Shown in pieces: positions 30,207-39,533 of a DNA stretch of 42,304 nucleotides (position 1 is the stretch's first letter; each line of letters begins with the position of its first letter). The notes under the pieces are model-generated. The model did not search any database, was not told the origin of the DNA, and saw only the letters and a program-made list of their open reading frames with translations. Origin of the DNA: a virus; IMG/VR virus record IMGVR_UViG_3300028563_000033, positions 1-42,304 of that record. One strand, 5' to 3'. The position numbers and the translations under genes are program-made.

Positions 30207-30610
30207 AACAGGTTTGACTGGTCAACTGCAACGAGCAAACTCGCTGCGTTGATCACAGCGTCGCGAGCGTTGGGGAAGTCCAGATACATCTTCTCAGCTT
30301 CAACCGCAGTCGGGTACTCAACCGCCACCGCGCTGAATTCAGACTGTAGCTCTTCGGTCAAGTTTCGATTCGACGTTGCGGTCGAGATCTTGTTGTACAC
30401 GACTGCCGGCGCCTTCTTCACTGCGATGAAACGCCCGTCAGGAAGGAACACAACTGCGAGGTTGATACCGAGCGTCTTGCCCGTGCTCTCCTCGATCTCG
30501 CCCAGCTTGATCTCGCTGTCGATGCGCGTTTCCTTCACGGCCGCGTCGTATGCCTCGACCTTGTTCTTCCGCTTCTGCCTAATCTCTGCCAGTTGCTCTT
30601 GCTTGTTCAT
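30197..30610 (-). CDS. Tail assembly chaperone
   Basis: 137 aa, analogous to lambda gpG / Mu gp41: a mostly soluble protein that coats the tape measure during tail tube growth. The N-terminus is helical and basic (EIRQKRKNKVEAYDAAVKET), followed by a beta stretch (GINLAVVFLPDGRFIAVKKA) and a helical C-terminus (RDAVINAASLLVAVDQSNLL). It lies between tail tube and tape measure and ends in a frameshift heptamer. Confidence 0.85.
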   Translation of the reverse strand: MNKQEQLAEIRQKRKNKVEAYDAAVKETRIDSEIKLGEIEESTGKTLGINLAVVFLPDGRFIAVKKAPAVVYNKISTATSNRNLTEELQSEFSAVAVEYPTAVEAEKMYLDFPNARDAVINAASLLVAVDQSNLLGK

Positions 30611-30640
30611 CGGGGTCTCCTTTGTTCACACACGCTTCTG

Positions 30641-31165
30641 TCAGCCGCCCTCTTCGCTCGAGTCGTAGAGGGTAAATCCGTTCACCTTCTTGCGAAGGCA
30701 CTGGAAGCCGATCTCTTCGTAAAGCCCAGCTGGACCGCGTTCCCACTGTCCAGATGGCCCTTTGACGGTAACGTCTTCCCACTCGTAGAACGCTTGCAAG
30801 GGTCCCTCGACCACTTGGACCGTCCAATACATGGTGACATTGCCGTAGCTGCGCTTGTCCGGAGCAGCGCGCCCTAGCATCGTGATGAGTGAGTCGAAAC
30901 CGGCATTCACGCCAGCCGATGCAGCGTGTTGCAGAAACCGCACCTTGGGCTCACCGGGATTGTACTCGCCCGCCGAATACCCCATAGGCGCTTGTGCACG
31001 GTTCTGACCGTAAATCAGCTCCCGTTCGCGCTGCTCGTCGCCGGTCTGGAAGTTGTTGAAACCGAACATCCGTTGGCCACCGCCGCCAAACTCCGGATTG
31101 ATCTCGATAATGAAGATGATCGAACCCCAACTAACTAGGTTCGAATTGAACCGCTGCTTATCCAT
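30641..31165 (-). CDS. Tail tube protein
   Basis: 174 aa from ATG 31165, overlapping the sheath stop by 8 bp. Beta-rich with Trp/Gly/Phe (SNLVSWGSIIFIIEINPEFG, KVNGFTLYDSSEEG at the end), positioned between sheath and tail chaperone, where contractile phages place the tube gene. The fold family cannot be named from motifs alone; position gives most of the support. Confidence 0.7.
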   Translation of the reverse strand: MDKQRFNSNLVSWGSIIFIIEINPEFGGGGQRMFGFNNFQTGDEQRERELIYGQNRAQAPMGYSAGEYNPGEPKVRFLQHAASAGVNAGFDSLITMLGRAAPDKRSYGNVTMYWTVQVVEGPLQAFYEWEDVTVKGPSGQWERGPAGLYEEIGFQCLRKKVNGFTLYDSSEEGG

Positions 31166-32987
31166 TTGGCGCACCAATCTGCGAGACCATCGCAACTGTG
31201 AGGTTGATCGTCTTCACGTAGATCTTCGTGACGAACTCGGCCTCGACCGTCAGAGGCGGAGCCGTGCCAGTCACCGGATCGATCGACGTGAGGTTGTCGT
31301 CGGGCGAGATTGTTGTGAGTTGGTCACTCGCGTAACCCGGGCTCATGATCGCCCCGTTCGCTGCTTTATTCGCGCCCTTCTCGAGCGCGTTACGGTCCGA
31401 GTCCCGCATCTTGCCCGTGGCTGAATTCGCAAAGAAGTCAGCGCTAAGGCGCCGTCGGAAGTACGTCCGCAGCGAGCGAGCGAGTAGATTGCCCACCTCA
31501 AGATGCGGCATCATCGTCACGCCACTCGATCCGCCACCGTAAGCCGTGAACATGCGCGGGTTGTTGACATAGACGCCCGTCTCGTTCTCGTGCGTGCGCA
31601 GAACACCGGCGCGCAAATCATCGAGCCCCGGATCGTGCTGCTCGTCGTGGCAATCTGTGTTGCCGTTGTCGTCCTCGAGCGTGACTCCTGGAAGTGGCCC
31701 GAGCGTGACTTGCGCGATATCCGTTTGCGGATTGACGCTCGCCTCTCGAGGCGCCACCACAACCACCGGGCTCCACTTGTACGTGCGACCACTGACCGCC
31801 GAGAGTACCTTGCAGTCGAAGCCCCAGATTGACCCGAACTCGAGCGCAATCGAGTTCCACTCGGTCTTGAATGCTGCTTGGTAGTCCGCGTCAGACTCGG
31901 CAACGGACACCGTGGGACCGCCGACAATCGAGCGGCCCTGCATGCGCCAGCCGCCCATCCAGCCGCGCTCTTTGCCGGTAAGGAACGCTTGCACGAACGC
32001 ACTGTCGATGATCTGCGCCAGGCTCGCGGTAACTACGCCGCACACTGCAGCCCACTCCCAAGCGCCCGAGTAACGGAACGCCGCATCGAGAGCCGCTGTG
32101 ATTGACTCCGCCGTGAACATGGGAGCATTGAGCAGCACTGCCAACTCGGCACCGGGAGCGACGGTCTGTCCCGCACTGCCAAGCGTAACCGAGGCCCCAC
32201 CAGAATCGGGGAACGTGATCTCGTGCGCCGTGCCCAAGTCCGTCACCTGTGACCAGGTTCGACCATCGTCGGTCGACGTCTGATAGGTGATGCCAGCCGT
32301 GCCAAGTGTGCCACCGTCCACACAGCGCCACCGCGCTTGATAGTCGCCGTCCGGGTAGGTTGTAGCGTCAACGGTCGCAACCGCCGTGCAGGTCGAGCCC
32401 GGGTACTGACTCGTGTCCAGCGTGCCGAAGCTGCCAGCCGCAACAACGTTGGCAAACAGGCTAATGATCTCGCTCGCAGCGAGAGTGCCAGCGGCAAGGG
32501 ATAGGGTCAGGTTCTCGGTATCGCCCAAAGGAACCACGATCGAGTTCGCTGTGCCCAGCGGAGTGAGCGCGCCATAGTTGTCACCGCCGTCTGTAGATAT
32601 TCGGTAGGTGATCCCCGCCGTGGCGACCGTGCCACCCGAGACGATCATCACGATCACCTCCGCGTTCTGGCTCGTGGTGCTGCCCGTATGCACGGTCACA
32701 ACACTGCTGCCGTGCCCTGTCGTCCGAGTGACGTCAGAGAATGCTGACTCGCTCGACGAGTCCACTCGGACGCACACGACCTGCAGCCGGTAATTCTTGA
32801 TCGCGTAGCAAGCGGCCTCAACAAGAGGACCGCTTGCGAACGTCGATATCACGTCACTGCCGCGAGTCTTAGCGATGGGAGTTGCAATTGGTCCTGCATC
32901 GGCTGGACCGATGATCATCAGCTGCTTGCCGGGCAATGCCTGTATCGACAGCCCGTTTCGACGGAACACATTGACCGACGGAATCAT
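31158..32987 (-). CDS. Tail sheath protein with duplicated insert
   Basis: 609 aa. The N-terminus (LPGKQLMIIGPADAGPIATP) and the C-terminal third (EVGNLLARSLRTYFRRRLSA, then VEAEFVTKIYVKTINLTVAM) match the contractile sheath. Between them are two related beta modules, residues about 118-178 and 225-287, both with GGTxxTAGITYxxSTDxG, LGTAxxI and a closing AxEIxxLF or AELAVLL. Sheath proteins often carry variable surface domains; here the insert looks duplicated and resembles Ig-like surface modules. Confidence 0.85.
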   Translation of the reverse strand: MIPSVNVFRRNGLSIQALPGKQLMIIGPADAGPIATPIAKTRGSDVISTFASGPLVEAACYAIKNYRLQVVCVRVDSSSESAFSDVTRTTGHGSSVVTVHTGSTTSQNAEVIVMIVSGGTVATAGITYRISTDGGDNYGALTPLGTANSIVVPLGDTENLTLSLAAGTLAASEIISLFANVVAAGSFGTLDTSQYPGSTCTAVATVDATTYPDGDYQARWRCVDGGTLGTAGITYQTSTDDGRTWSQVTDLGTAHEITFPDSGGASVTLGSAGQTVAPGAELAVLLNAPMFTAESITAALDAAFRYSGAWEWAAVCGVVTASLAQIIDSAFVQAFLTGKERGWMGGWRMQGRSIVGGPTVSVAESDADYQAAFKTEWNSIALEFGSIWGFDCKVLSAVSGRTYKWSPVVVVAPREASVNPQTDIAQVTLGPLPGVTLEDDNGNTDCHDEQHDPGLDDLRAGVLRTHENETGVYVNNPRMFTAYGGGSSGVTMMPHLEVGNLLARSLRTYFRRRLSADFFANSATGKMRDSDRNALEKGANKAANGAIMSPGYASDQLTTISPDDNLTSIDPVTGTAPPLTVEAEFVTKIYVKTINLTVAMVSQIGAPNG

Positions 32988-33706
32988 GTATCAGCCTCCA
33001 CTGTGAAAGGGTTCGTATCGTTGACCGTGACTCTCGCGGTCGGATGAACCTGAACGAACTCCGCCAAATCATCGAACTGATCGACGATTGCGGATTGAAC
33101 AGTTGCGGGGATTTGGTACTCGACGCCGTTCGGTAGCTGCTGCGAGGGCTTGAGCACCTTTGGCTCACCGAGTTCTACGGGTGAGGTGACCTGGTCGTCG
33201 CCGTAGTGGTGACAGGCCAGATACACGTTGCGCGCCAGTTCGTGCATCAGCGACTCAACGATGTGATCGTTAGCGCGAGCGCTACTAATGCGCGTTTCGT
33301 CCCGCCCGTAAACGAACCACTGAAATTTGCGGGGCTGACTGAACAGCGGCCTCGGATAACGTCCAGGCTGCTCGGCATCCTCGAACGCACCGACGGAACC
33401 GTCTGCAGCATTCGGCACCAACGCAATGCGTCCGTGAGTGCCAACGTTGGTTGCTTTCTGCGGCTCGAGTCGTCCCCACACGACGGTAACCGGAAACTTG
33501 ACTGGAGCCCACGTAACCAGGTCGGTACCGAGCTGCCAACACGTGTCGAGGTTGTTGTCTGTCAGAACCACCACACACATGCCGGCGACTTTCGGCAGTG
33601 CGTCACGAGCTGCAGTACTGAGCACGCCCGTGAACGCGCCGAGCCAGTCCGTGTACGTGAGCCGTCGAATCTCGTCGAACAGACCCTCGAGAGCAAAAGT
33701 GGTCAC
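32984..33706 (-). CDS. Probable tail terminator/connector protein
   Basis: 240 aa, no certain family. It starts MTTFALEGLFDEIRRLTYTD; the middle (RKFQWFVYGRDETRISSARA, then NDHIVESLMHELARNVYLAC) is alpha/beta. Position between the gpG-like protein and the sheath is the usual place of the tail terminator that caps the tube before head joining. ATGA overlaps on both sides. Confidence 0.55.
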   Translation of the reverse strand: MTTFALEGLFDEIRRLTYTDWLGAFTGVLSTAARDALPKVAGMCVVVLTDNNLDTCWQLGTDLVTWAPVKFPVTVVWGRLEPQKATNVGTHGRIALVPNAADGSVGAFEDAEQPGRYPRPLFSQPRKFQWFVYGRDETRISSARANDHIVESLMHELARNVYLACHHYGDDQVTSPVELGEPKVLKPSQQLPNGVEYQIPATVQSAIVDQFDDLAEFVQVHPTARVTVNDTNPFTVEADT

Positions 33707-34137
33707 TTGCCCCCCTTGATCTCGTTGAATCGCTTTTGCAGACGCTCACGGATGACGCCCTTGAACGGGCCTGGGAGTTTCGAAAATGGAATGATTGAAC
33801 GACGGAAACCGCCGAGCTTTGCCGAGCCGCCTCGGTAACCGCGAGCACTGCCAACATGGTGGCGAACGTCCACGGCATTGTTCAACGAGGTTTCGATCGT
33901 CGTGCCCTTTGCAACGTTCGTCACGTGACTGGCCGCATTGATCAGAACGGGGCGCCCATCCTTACCAGGGGGCCATGCGTGCCCGTAGGGATCGACCTGA
34001 TTCGCAACGTTCTCTTCGACCTTTTGCTGAAAACCCTCAGCGACGTCACGCGAGCAATCCTCGTTGATCGTCTGAACCTTTTCGAGAAGTTCGAGCTCCG
34101 CGTCGAGCGCGGCGAATGCGGCGGAGTTGTCAGCCAT
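33703..34137 (-). CDS. Virion morphogenesis protein, gpG-like
   Basis: 144 aa from ATG 34137 (8-bp overlap with the upstream stop). It has the NQVDPYGHAWPPGKDGRPVL segment of the Mu gpG/HK97 gp10-like virion morphogenesis family (DPyGxxWxp...L), followed by HHVGSARGYRGGSAKL and a basic C-terminus. Such proteins act in head-tail joining. Confidence 0.7.
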   Translation of the reverse strand: MADNSAAFAALDAELELLEKVQTINEDCSRDVAEGFQQKVEENVANQVDPYGHAWPPGKDGRPVLINAASHVTNVAKGTTIETSLNNAVDVRHHVGSARGYRGGSAKLGGFRRSIIPFSKLPGPFKGVIRERLQKRFNEIKGGK

Positions 34138-34609
34138 AGCGACGATTCCCCGCGACTGCATCGTACTGCTTGTGCCGCGATGTATAAGGACTCTGCTCGG
34201 AGTAACCAAGCGTTACCGGTGCAACGATGCCGCTTGAGTCATCGTTCGCACTCAGTGGTAGATCGTAGAGACCGTCTTTTGCGTCGGCGATCTCCTTGAG
34301 TTGCTCGTGAACGAACTCGAAATGCTTTTCTACTAGGGTCCACTGCTCGTCCGATGGCCGAATCCCCAGGGCCATAAACGCTTCGGGCTCCACGAGCCAC
34401 GCCGTCAGCTTTCGGATAATGTCCGGGGGATTCGGTACCGGTCGCACGTAGCGTTTACCAATCCTCGAATCGACCCACCCGCTAGCAGCAGAGCACAAGG
34501 CTTGTAGCTTTCCGGGCCACTTCGCGTCTAGCTCCGCCGCGTTTTGCGGGTTGAAAGCACTGAAGTAACTCAGCGCTGTCTGGTCGGTGTCGAGGTAGTT
34601 CGATGACAT
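34130..34609 (-). CDS. Head-tail connector, gp36-like
   Basis: 159 aa starting MSSNYLDTDQTALSYFSAFN. The helical pattern with SAASGWVDSRIGKRYVRPVP and IIRKLTAWLVEPEAFMALGI resembles the DUF1320/Mu gp36 connector family (an all-helical adaptor below the portal). It follows the capsid gene by 20 bp, as in Mu-like modules. Confidence 0.7.
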   Translation of the reverse strand: MSSNYLDTDQTALSYFSAFNPQNAAELDAKWPGKLQALCSAASGWVDSRIGKRYVRPVPNPPDIIRKLTAWLVEPEAFMALGIRPSDEQWTLVEKHFEFVHEQLKEIADAKDGLYDLPLSANDDSSGIVAPVTLGYSEQSPYTSRHKQYDAVAGNRRYG

Positions 34610-34629
34610 TGGCTGTTCAGATTGGCTGC

Positions 34630-35832
34630 TCAGGTTACCGTTGCGCGCGGCGCTTCGAACTTGTCGATAAACGACGGTTCACCAACGCCGACAAAGATTC
34701 GAGTCTGCCCAACAGCAGCCACGGCATCTTTCCTCGCGAGCTCGTATTGCGGCGAACCACTGCCGGTTGCATCGCCGTAGATCTGGACCTGCCATGGCTC
34801 ACGCATGCCGATGTTGATTGCGCCCAGCTCTGACTCTGCGTTGTCGCCCTCGCACTCGAGGTACCAGTCCCACGGCTCAATCGCTACTGTCCCACCCGTA
34901 TAGGTGGCGAGGTCCTTTGCGGAGTCGAGCTCTTGAAGAATCACGGGACCCTTGAAGCCAAGACGCTTGATTGACCCTTCAATGTCCATCGAGCCGCCGC
35001 CGGTTGAACCGCTACCCGCATGAGCAGCAATCACCTTAGCGTCAAGGATTCGGTCGATTTGCTTCTGCAATCGCTTGCTAGCAACAATCGTTGTCGGATC
35101 CATGTAGCGAGGGGTTTCCCCGTCGGCCATAACCATCGTTGCCTTTTGGGCGATGGCGAGCCAAAGGTTATTCCAACCGTCTTCAATCGACACATCAGCA
35201 CTAGCGCTGTATTGCCAGATCCCGTTACCGTCCTTCGCGAATGGTCCACCGAGAGGCAGGAACCCACAATCCGTCGTAGATGCCTTCCCCTTGTGGTAAT
35301 TCGAGTAGGTACCGAGCCCCGTGTTTTTGTAGTTGTACGGATGCGCCGTGCTGAACAGGGCTTGACCGTCAAAGCACTTCAGTGGGTACGAGTTACCGTT
35401 GGTGGTGTTGAGTACCAACGTTGTACCTTGACGAAGTGCGCCGACTGCCAATTCTTGGGGTAAACGAGCAACTTTTGCCGTTGCCTGTGAGACTGCCTCA
35501 CTCATCAGGTTGATCCCCTGAATGACGTTTCCTCCCGACTGCGTATCCTTGAATTTGCCTTCAGAAATCTCAATTCCCCACTTGTGAAAGTGGTTGACGA
35601 AGATACTTTCAGCCAACACAAGGTCACTCAGATCGACGCCGCCGCCATCGGGGCCCCAATCTCGCAGCTTCTGCGCCTCAAGCAGGTGGAAGAAGTGCTC
35701 CTCCAAAGTGTCGCTCTCAAGCACCTTGACGAAACGTTGATAGTTGAGATTGCGTGCAATCTTCGCGTACGTGTTGATCCGCTTGAAGTGGCAGGCGGTT
35801 CGAATCTTGTTGATTGTGATCTGCTCTAGCAT
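34630..35832 (-). CDS. Major capsid protein, Mu gpT-like
   Basis: 400 aa. The segment CFDGQALFSTAHPYNYKNTG matches the conserved lDGqpLFstaHp of gpT-type capsid proteins, with an HK97-like fold. Near the N-terminus KLRDWGPDGGGVDLSDLVLA is the E-loop region; the C-terminus has GREPWQVQIYGDATGSG-like strands. An AAAGGGA ribosome site lies 9 nt upstream, fitting high expression. Encoded just after the decoration protein. Confidence 0.85.
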   Translation of the reverse strand: MLEQITINKIRTACHFKRINTYAKIARNLNYQRFVKVLESDTLEEHFFHLLEAQKLRDWGPDGGGVDLSDLVLAESIFVNHFHKWGIEISEGKFKDTQSGGNVIQGINLMSEAVSQATAKVARLPQELAVGALRQGTTLVLNTTNGNSYPLKCFDGQALFSTAHPYNYKNTGLGTYSNYHKGKASTTDCGFLPLGGPFAKDGNGIWQYSASADVSIEDGWNNLWLAIAQKATMVMADGETPRYMDPTTIVASKRLQKQIDRILDAKVIAAHAGSGSTGGGSMDIEGSIKRLGFKGPVILQELDSAKDLATYTGGTVAIEPWDWYLECEGDNAESELGAINIGMREPWQVQIYGDATGSGSPQYELARKDAVAAVGQTRIFVGVGEPSFIDKFEAPRATVT

Positions 35833-35845
35833 TGCCCGATCCCTT

Positions 35846-36283
35846 TCAGCTCATCAAGTCCGCAGACTCGACTGCAGTCACTCGGACGCCTACGCCACGG
35901 GTCGAATCAACGGCCCAGATTACCCCGGCGAATGCGCGGTTGATTCCGCCGCTCGTCTTGGTTTTGCTCACAGTGTCGCCGTCAACGAGGTAACACTTTG
36001 CAAGAAAGTCCGTTGCAATGGCGATGTTCCCGTCATTGGCGAACCACTCTAGCTCGACAGGTCGATACAGCTGCGCTTGCACAGTCGTATCACCAGCGGT
36101 CTGGCTGTAGTCCTCGCATGCAGCACCAATGACGAACTCATTGGTCGCGCCGCTTGCAGGGCCAGCAGTGTACGTGCCTCGGATATTGGCGACGGCTTGA
36201 TTTTGGCCACCAACCGCACCGGTCGCCAAGGCTAGCGTCATCGTGTAGATCGTCGAACGGTCTCGCGTTCTCGCGGTGCTCAT
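35846..36283 (-). CDS. Capsid cement/decoration protein
   Basis: 145 aa, beta-rich, Ala/Thr/Gly/Val-rich (TMTLALATGAVGGQNQAVAN). Position between the protease/scaffold gene and the major capsid gene is the common place of DUF2190-like or lambda gpD-like cement proteins in Mu-type heads. The C-terminus (FAGVIWAVDSTRGVGVRVTA) fits the DUF2190 pattern of a fold presenting short strands. ATGA overlap with the upstream gene. Confidence 0.65.
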   Translation of the reverse strand: MSTARTRDRSTIYTMTLALATGAVGGQNQAVANIRGTYTAGPASGATNEFVIGAACEDYSQTAGDTTVQAQLYRPVELEWFANDGNIAIATDFLAKCYLVDGDTVSKTKTSGGINRAFAGVIWAVDSTRGVGVRVTAVESADLMS

Positions 36284-37986
36284 TGCTTGCCCCCGCGCAG
36301 TGAAGCGACGCGCGCCTCGGTTGCGTTGACAATCGCGTTAGCTTGCTCTGGAGAGAGCAAACCAAGTTCCTTCTTGCCACCGCCGATATCGATAAGGCCC
36401 GTGCTCTTGTTTCCAAGATTTAGGGATTTCAGCTCGGACTCGCTGAAGATAGACAAGTCAGGAGTTTCAGCGCCCGGATTGATGTCAATCACCTTTGCGC
36501 CGGTGCCTTCGGTACGGCCGCGAGTGCCGGTTGCACCGATTGCCGCAACGCTGGGGTTCGGTGTGCCGAGCTTTGCAACTCGCCTGGACAGCGTATCGAT
36601 GGCTTGCGCTTGCTGCACGATGACAGCGTTCTGCGCAGCTAGCCGGCGATACGACGTCGCCTCGCGACGAAGCCGAGCCGCGCTCGCACGAAGAGATCGC
36701 GCGTGCAACATGTGCGTCTTGGCAGTTTTCGCCGCGTCCTTGGCGCCGCTTGTGACAGCAGCGAGGGCCTTTGCATCCTCGTCACCGGCTTCAGCTTCCG
36801 CCTTCTTCGCATCGGTTTCGCACTTCTTCGCGTCCTCGTCGGACTCGGCAGAGCTCGAAGCGTCGTCGTCGGTCTCAGCCGCTGAAGCATCGTCGCCGCC
36901 TTCGTCTTCACCCTCGTCACCGTCGGGCTCTTCCTTAGGCTTGTCCTTTGGTTCGTCCTTAGGCTCGTCTTTGGGCTCGTCGTCGCCCTCGGCCGAGTCG
37001 TCCTCAGCCATCTTTTTGAGCATGCCAGCAGCGCGCGCAGCTTTCTTCGCGTCACTCCCTGATGCAATTTTCGCGAGCCCCTTTTTCACGGCGTCAAAGT
37101 CGCCGCCATCGTCGGCCCGACTAATCACGCTCGCTTGTGGAGCTGGCAAACCTAGCGCCGCTCGCGCGGACGCTGCCAATGTCTTTGGCTTCATGTCTGC
37201 GTCACTTTCCGCGCCTGTTGGCGCTTCGGTTAGTTCAGCTCCCGCCACCATGGCAAGCGCTGCAGATTCACCGGCTACTTCGTCAGCGAGGCCAATATCC
37301 ACAGCCTGTTGCCCGTGGAAAATGCCAGCCTGCCAGCTGCGAATGGTTTCGACGTCAATGCCGCGCCGTTCCGAAACCCACTGAAAGAATATCTCTGACT
37401 CGTAGTCAACGGAGGCTTGTATGGCCGCCTCGGTCTCGTCACTGATCTCGTTGCACGGATGGCCGTCAGCTTTGCGCAAACCAGACGTAATGAGGCGAAC
37501 ATCCTCGCCCATAGCGTCGAGCATCTTCTTTACCGAGTGAACTTCAGCAATCACACCGATCGAACCGAAGCGACCCTCTTCGGGCACAACGATGATATCG
37601 GCAGCCACCGCTAGAGCGAGACCCGCCGAGCACGTCTGACCGTCGACGTACCAGACGAATAGCTTGCCACTCTCATCAGCAAGCCGTCGAAGTTCGCGCG
37701 CGGTGTCGAAGCAACCGGACACGTCGCCGCCAGGCGTGTCACCGGAAACAAACACAACCTTCGCCGAGCTCGCGAACGCCTCACGCATTCGGACAGTGAT
37801 CTGGTCGTAAGACTCAAACCACCACTCATCGTGATGTGACAGCGGGCCACGAATCGCAACGTACGCTACGTCATCCGTAAACAGCTCCGCCTCTTGCTGT
37901 GGCTCGTCGGTGAACGCGTAGTCGATGCCGTAAGCGCCAGACGCACGAGGCTCGATTGCGACGGCGCCCTTGCGAATAAACTTCAC
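36280..37986 (-). CDS. Head maturation protease with C-terminal scaffold
   Basis: 568 aa. Residues about 35-245 are a peptidase S49 (SppA/SohB-type) domain: VSGDTPGGDVSGC, nucleophile Ser120 in GQTCSAGLALAV and Lys172 in SGLRKADGHP. Residues about 290-420 are low-complexity and charged, with DEPK repeats and a Glu/Asp/Ala-rich stretch; 420-480 is a likely coiled coil; the C-terminus (LSIFSESELKSLNLGN) may bind the capsid. A protease joined to scaffold is typical of Mu- and lambda-type prohead proteins. ATGA overlaps with portal and cement genes. Confidence 0.85.
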   Translation of the reverse strand: MKFIRKGAVAIEPRASGAYGIDYAFTDEPQQEAELFTDDVAYVAIRGPLSHHDEWWFESYDQITVRMREAFASSAKVVFVSGDTPGGDVSGCFDTARELRRLADESGKLFVWYVDGQTCSAGLALAVAADIIVVPEEGRFGSIGVIAEVHSVKKMLDAMGEDVRLITSGLRKADGHPCNEISDETEAAIQASVDYESEIFFQWVSERRGIDVETIRSWQAGIFHGQQAVDIGLADEVAGESAALAMVAGAELTEAPTGAESDADMKPKTLAASARAALGLPAPQASVISRADDGGDFDAVKKGLAKIASGSDAKKAARAAGMLKKMAEDDSAEGDDEPKDEPKDEPKDKPKEEPDGDEGEDEGGDDASAAETDDDASSSAESDEDAKKCETDAKKAEAEAGDEDAKALAAVTSGAKDAAKTAKTHMLHARSLRASAARLRREATSYRRLAAQNAVIVQQAQAIDTLSRRVAKLGTPNPSVAAIGATGTRGRTEGTGAKVIDINPGAETPDLSIFSESELKSLNLGNKSTGLIDIGGGKKELGLLSPEQANAIVNATEARVASLRGGKQ

Positions 37987-39401
37987 GCCGCCACCTTCCC
38001 CTCAGCCAGCGCCTTGCCGAGCGTGTACAGAATGGCCTTAGCCTCTTGCGACTTCTGGCCATCGTTGTCGTTCGACTTCGCCGACTTGCCGATCTTCTCG
38101 ATGGCCTCGAGAATCTTGCGGGATTCCTCTGGCGTGGCGGGCTCGGACGAAATTCCGAACTTGCGGAAGATCTCGCCCACCGGGAACTTGATGCCCATGA
38201 CAGCGGCAACGCGCAGCATTGACTCGAGTCCGGACCCGAGCGCTGTGTAGATCGAAGCCTCGGCACTGAGGTCAGTCGGGCGCCGAACGTCGTAGCGGAA
38301 CCCGGGCGAGTCTTCGATCTCGTCGGGGAACATCCACGCCGTAAACCAGGGGAGCACCTGCGTAGAAATTGTGTGCGCTAGCGGGACCGCACTGTCTTCG
38401 ATCAGGTCGTAACGTACCGAGGCGTAAAGATCCTCGCTCGAGAACCCGGTGCCACCAGTGACGCTCACGAGTTGCCCCGCGAACTGAATCATGAACGCCT
38501 CGTTGCACTCTTTTATCGAGCTATCGAAGCCTTCCCAGCCGCGACCGTTGGACTCGACCAGCTTGACGTCCCACCCTGGTTTGACGCCGAATACGGTGTT
38601 GATTCCCCACGAGGCCACTTGCTGAAAGAAGCCGTTGGTCATCTTCTCGCTGGCACCCTGCGGACTGACCGCAACGCGTGCAGCGTTAGCCAGGTGATAA
38701 GACCAATTATCCTTGAGCGCCTGATTCGAGTCCTTGCGAACCCAACATCGACCAGCAGGGTGCCATTTGCCGTACTGCCACGGGGCCACACGAGGCCCCG
38801 TCAGATGTAACGCCCACCGCCCGTTACCTGGTTCAATCGGCACAATTCCGGCAGCAGTGCGCAAAATCCAGCAATTGAAAGGCCAGAGATAGAACAGGTC
38901 CTTTGGGTCTTTCCGCTCGAGTACGGGGTAGGGTCGGCCCTGAACGGGCACGAGCTCCCACAGTGCGACGTTCAGAAAGTCGGCATCGTCCGCGCCCTGG
39001 CGAAGTTCCTGGGGGGGGCAGAGCAGGTCGAACACGGTAAACGCGCCGTCTGCACGCTGCAGCTCTTCCTGCACCCGTTGCGAGCCTGACCAGACTTTGG
39101 GCAAGCGCATCATTCCGCCGTTCTTCGTCGTCTGCAGTCCCGAGATCACCGAGTCCCGGCGCATCGCACGGCAAAGGTGCGACACCATCGACAGGTCGCC
39201 CCAGTCGGCAGCCTGCGAGGCGATGTCCACATCTTCCAACATCCACTCGAGCCGCGTGCCCGAAAGTGTCTGTAAATTGCCGCCAAAAAGCTTTCGAATC
39301 GTTTCGACGACGCTTGTATCAACTCCAAAACCGGGGGGCGTTACGAAGCCTTCGTAGATCGTCTTGCCGATGAGTTGTGCTGCACGTGAAACAATGCTCA
39401 C
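37983..39401 (-). CDS. Portal protein, DUF935/Mu gp29-like
   Basis: 472 aa. Portal-like features include the helical N-terminal part (DWGDLSMVSHLCRAMRRDSV) and SGLQTTKNGGMMRLPKVW, FMIQFAGQLVSVTGGTGFSS with the following SEDLYASVRYDLIEDSA, as in Mu gp29-type portals. The portal forms the dodecameric ring through which DNA is packed. GTG start at 39401 without a strong ribosome site. Its usual upstream neighbour, the large terminase, is not here; a divergent small operon takes that place. Confidence 0.85.
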   Translation of the reverse strand: MSIVSRAAQLIGKTIYEGFVTPPGFGVDTSVVETIRKLFGGNLQTLSGTRLEWMLEDVDIASQAADWGDLSMVSHLCRAMRRDSVISGLQTTKNGGMMRLPKVWSGSQRVQEELQRADGAFTVFDLLCPPQELRQGADDADFLNVALWELVPVQGRPYPVLERKDPKDLFYLWPFNCWILRTAAGIVPIEPGNGRWALHLTGPRVAPWQYGKWHPAGRCWVRKDSNQALKDNWSYHLANAARVAVSPQGASEKMTNGFFQQVASWGINTVFGVKPGWDVKLVESNGRGWEGFDSSIKECNEAFMIQFAGQLVSVTGGTGFSSEDLYASVRYDLIEDSAVPLAHTISTQVLPWFTAWMFPDEIEDSPGFRYDVRRPTDLSAEASIYTALGSGLESMLRVAAVMGIKFPVGEIFRKFGISSEPATPEESRKILEAIEKIGKSAKSNDNDGQKSQEAKAILYTLGKALAEGKVAA

Positions 39402-39469
39402 GGGTCAAGCAATGGCTCAATTCGGTTGCGCGCTTCAATGACTTCCGGGACACTACCTCCAGATCATCC

Positions 39470-39479
39470 GGAGTACTCC
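39470..39479. promoter_or_regulatory. 10-bp palindrome between divergent genes
   Basis: GGAGTACTCC is a perfect palindrome in the 132-bp gap between the portal gene (leftward) and the small rightward operon. It is a possible operator for one or both; no promoter hexamers are clear around it. Confidence 0.35.
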
Positions 39480-39533
39480 AGAACATCTAGCGAACATCAA
39501 CCCAAGAACTCTACAAGTAGTAAGGAAGTACTT

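Noticed and set aside
36287-37384. 365-codon rightward open frame opposite the protease-scaffold gene
   Set aside because: Its Ser/Ala/Pro-rich sequence is the antisense of a low-complexity Glu/Asp/Ala-coding region with a clear function on the other strand.
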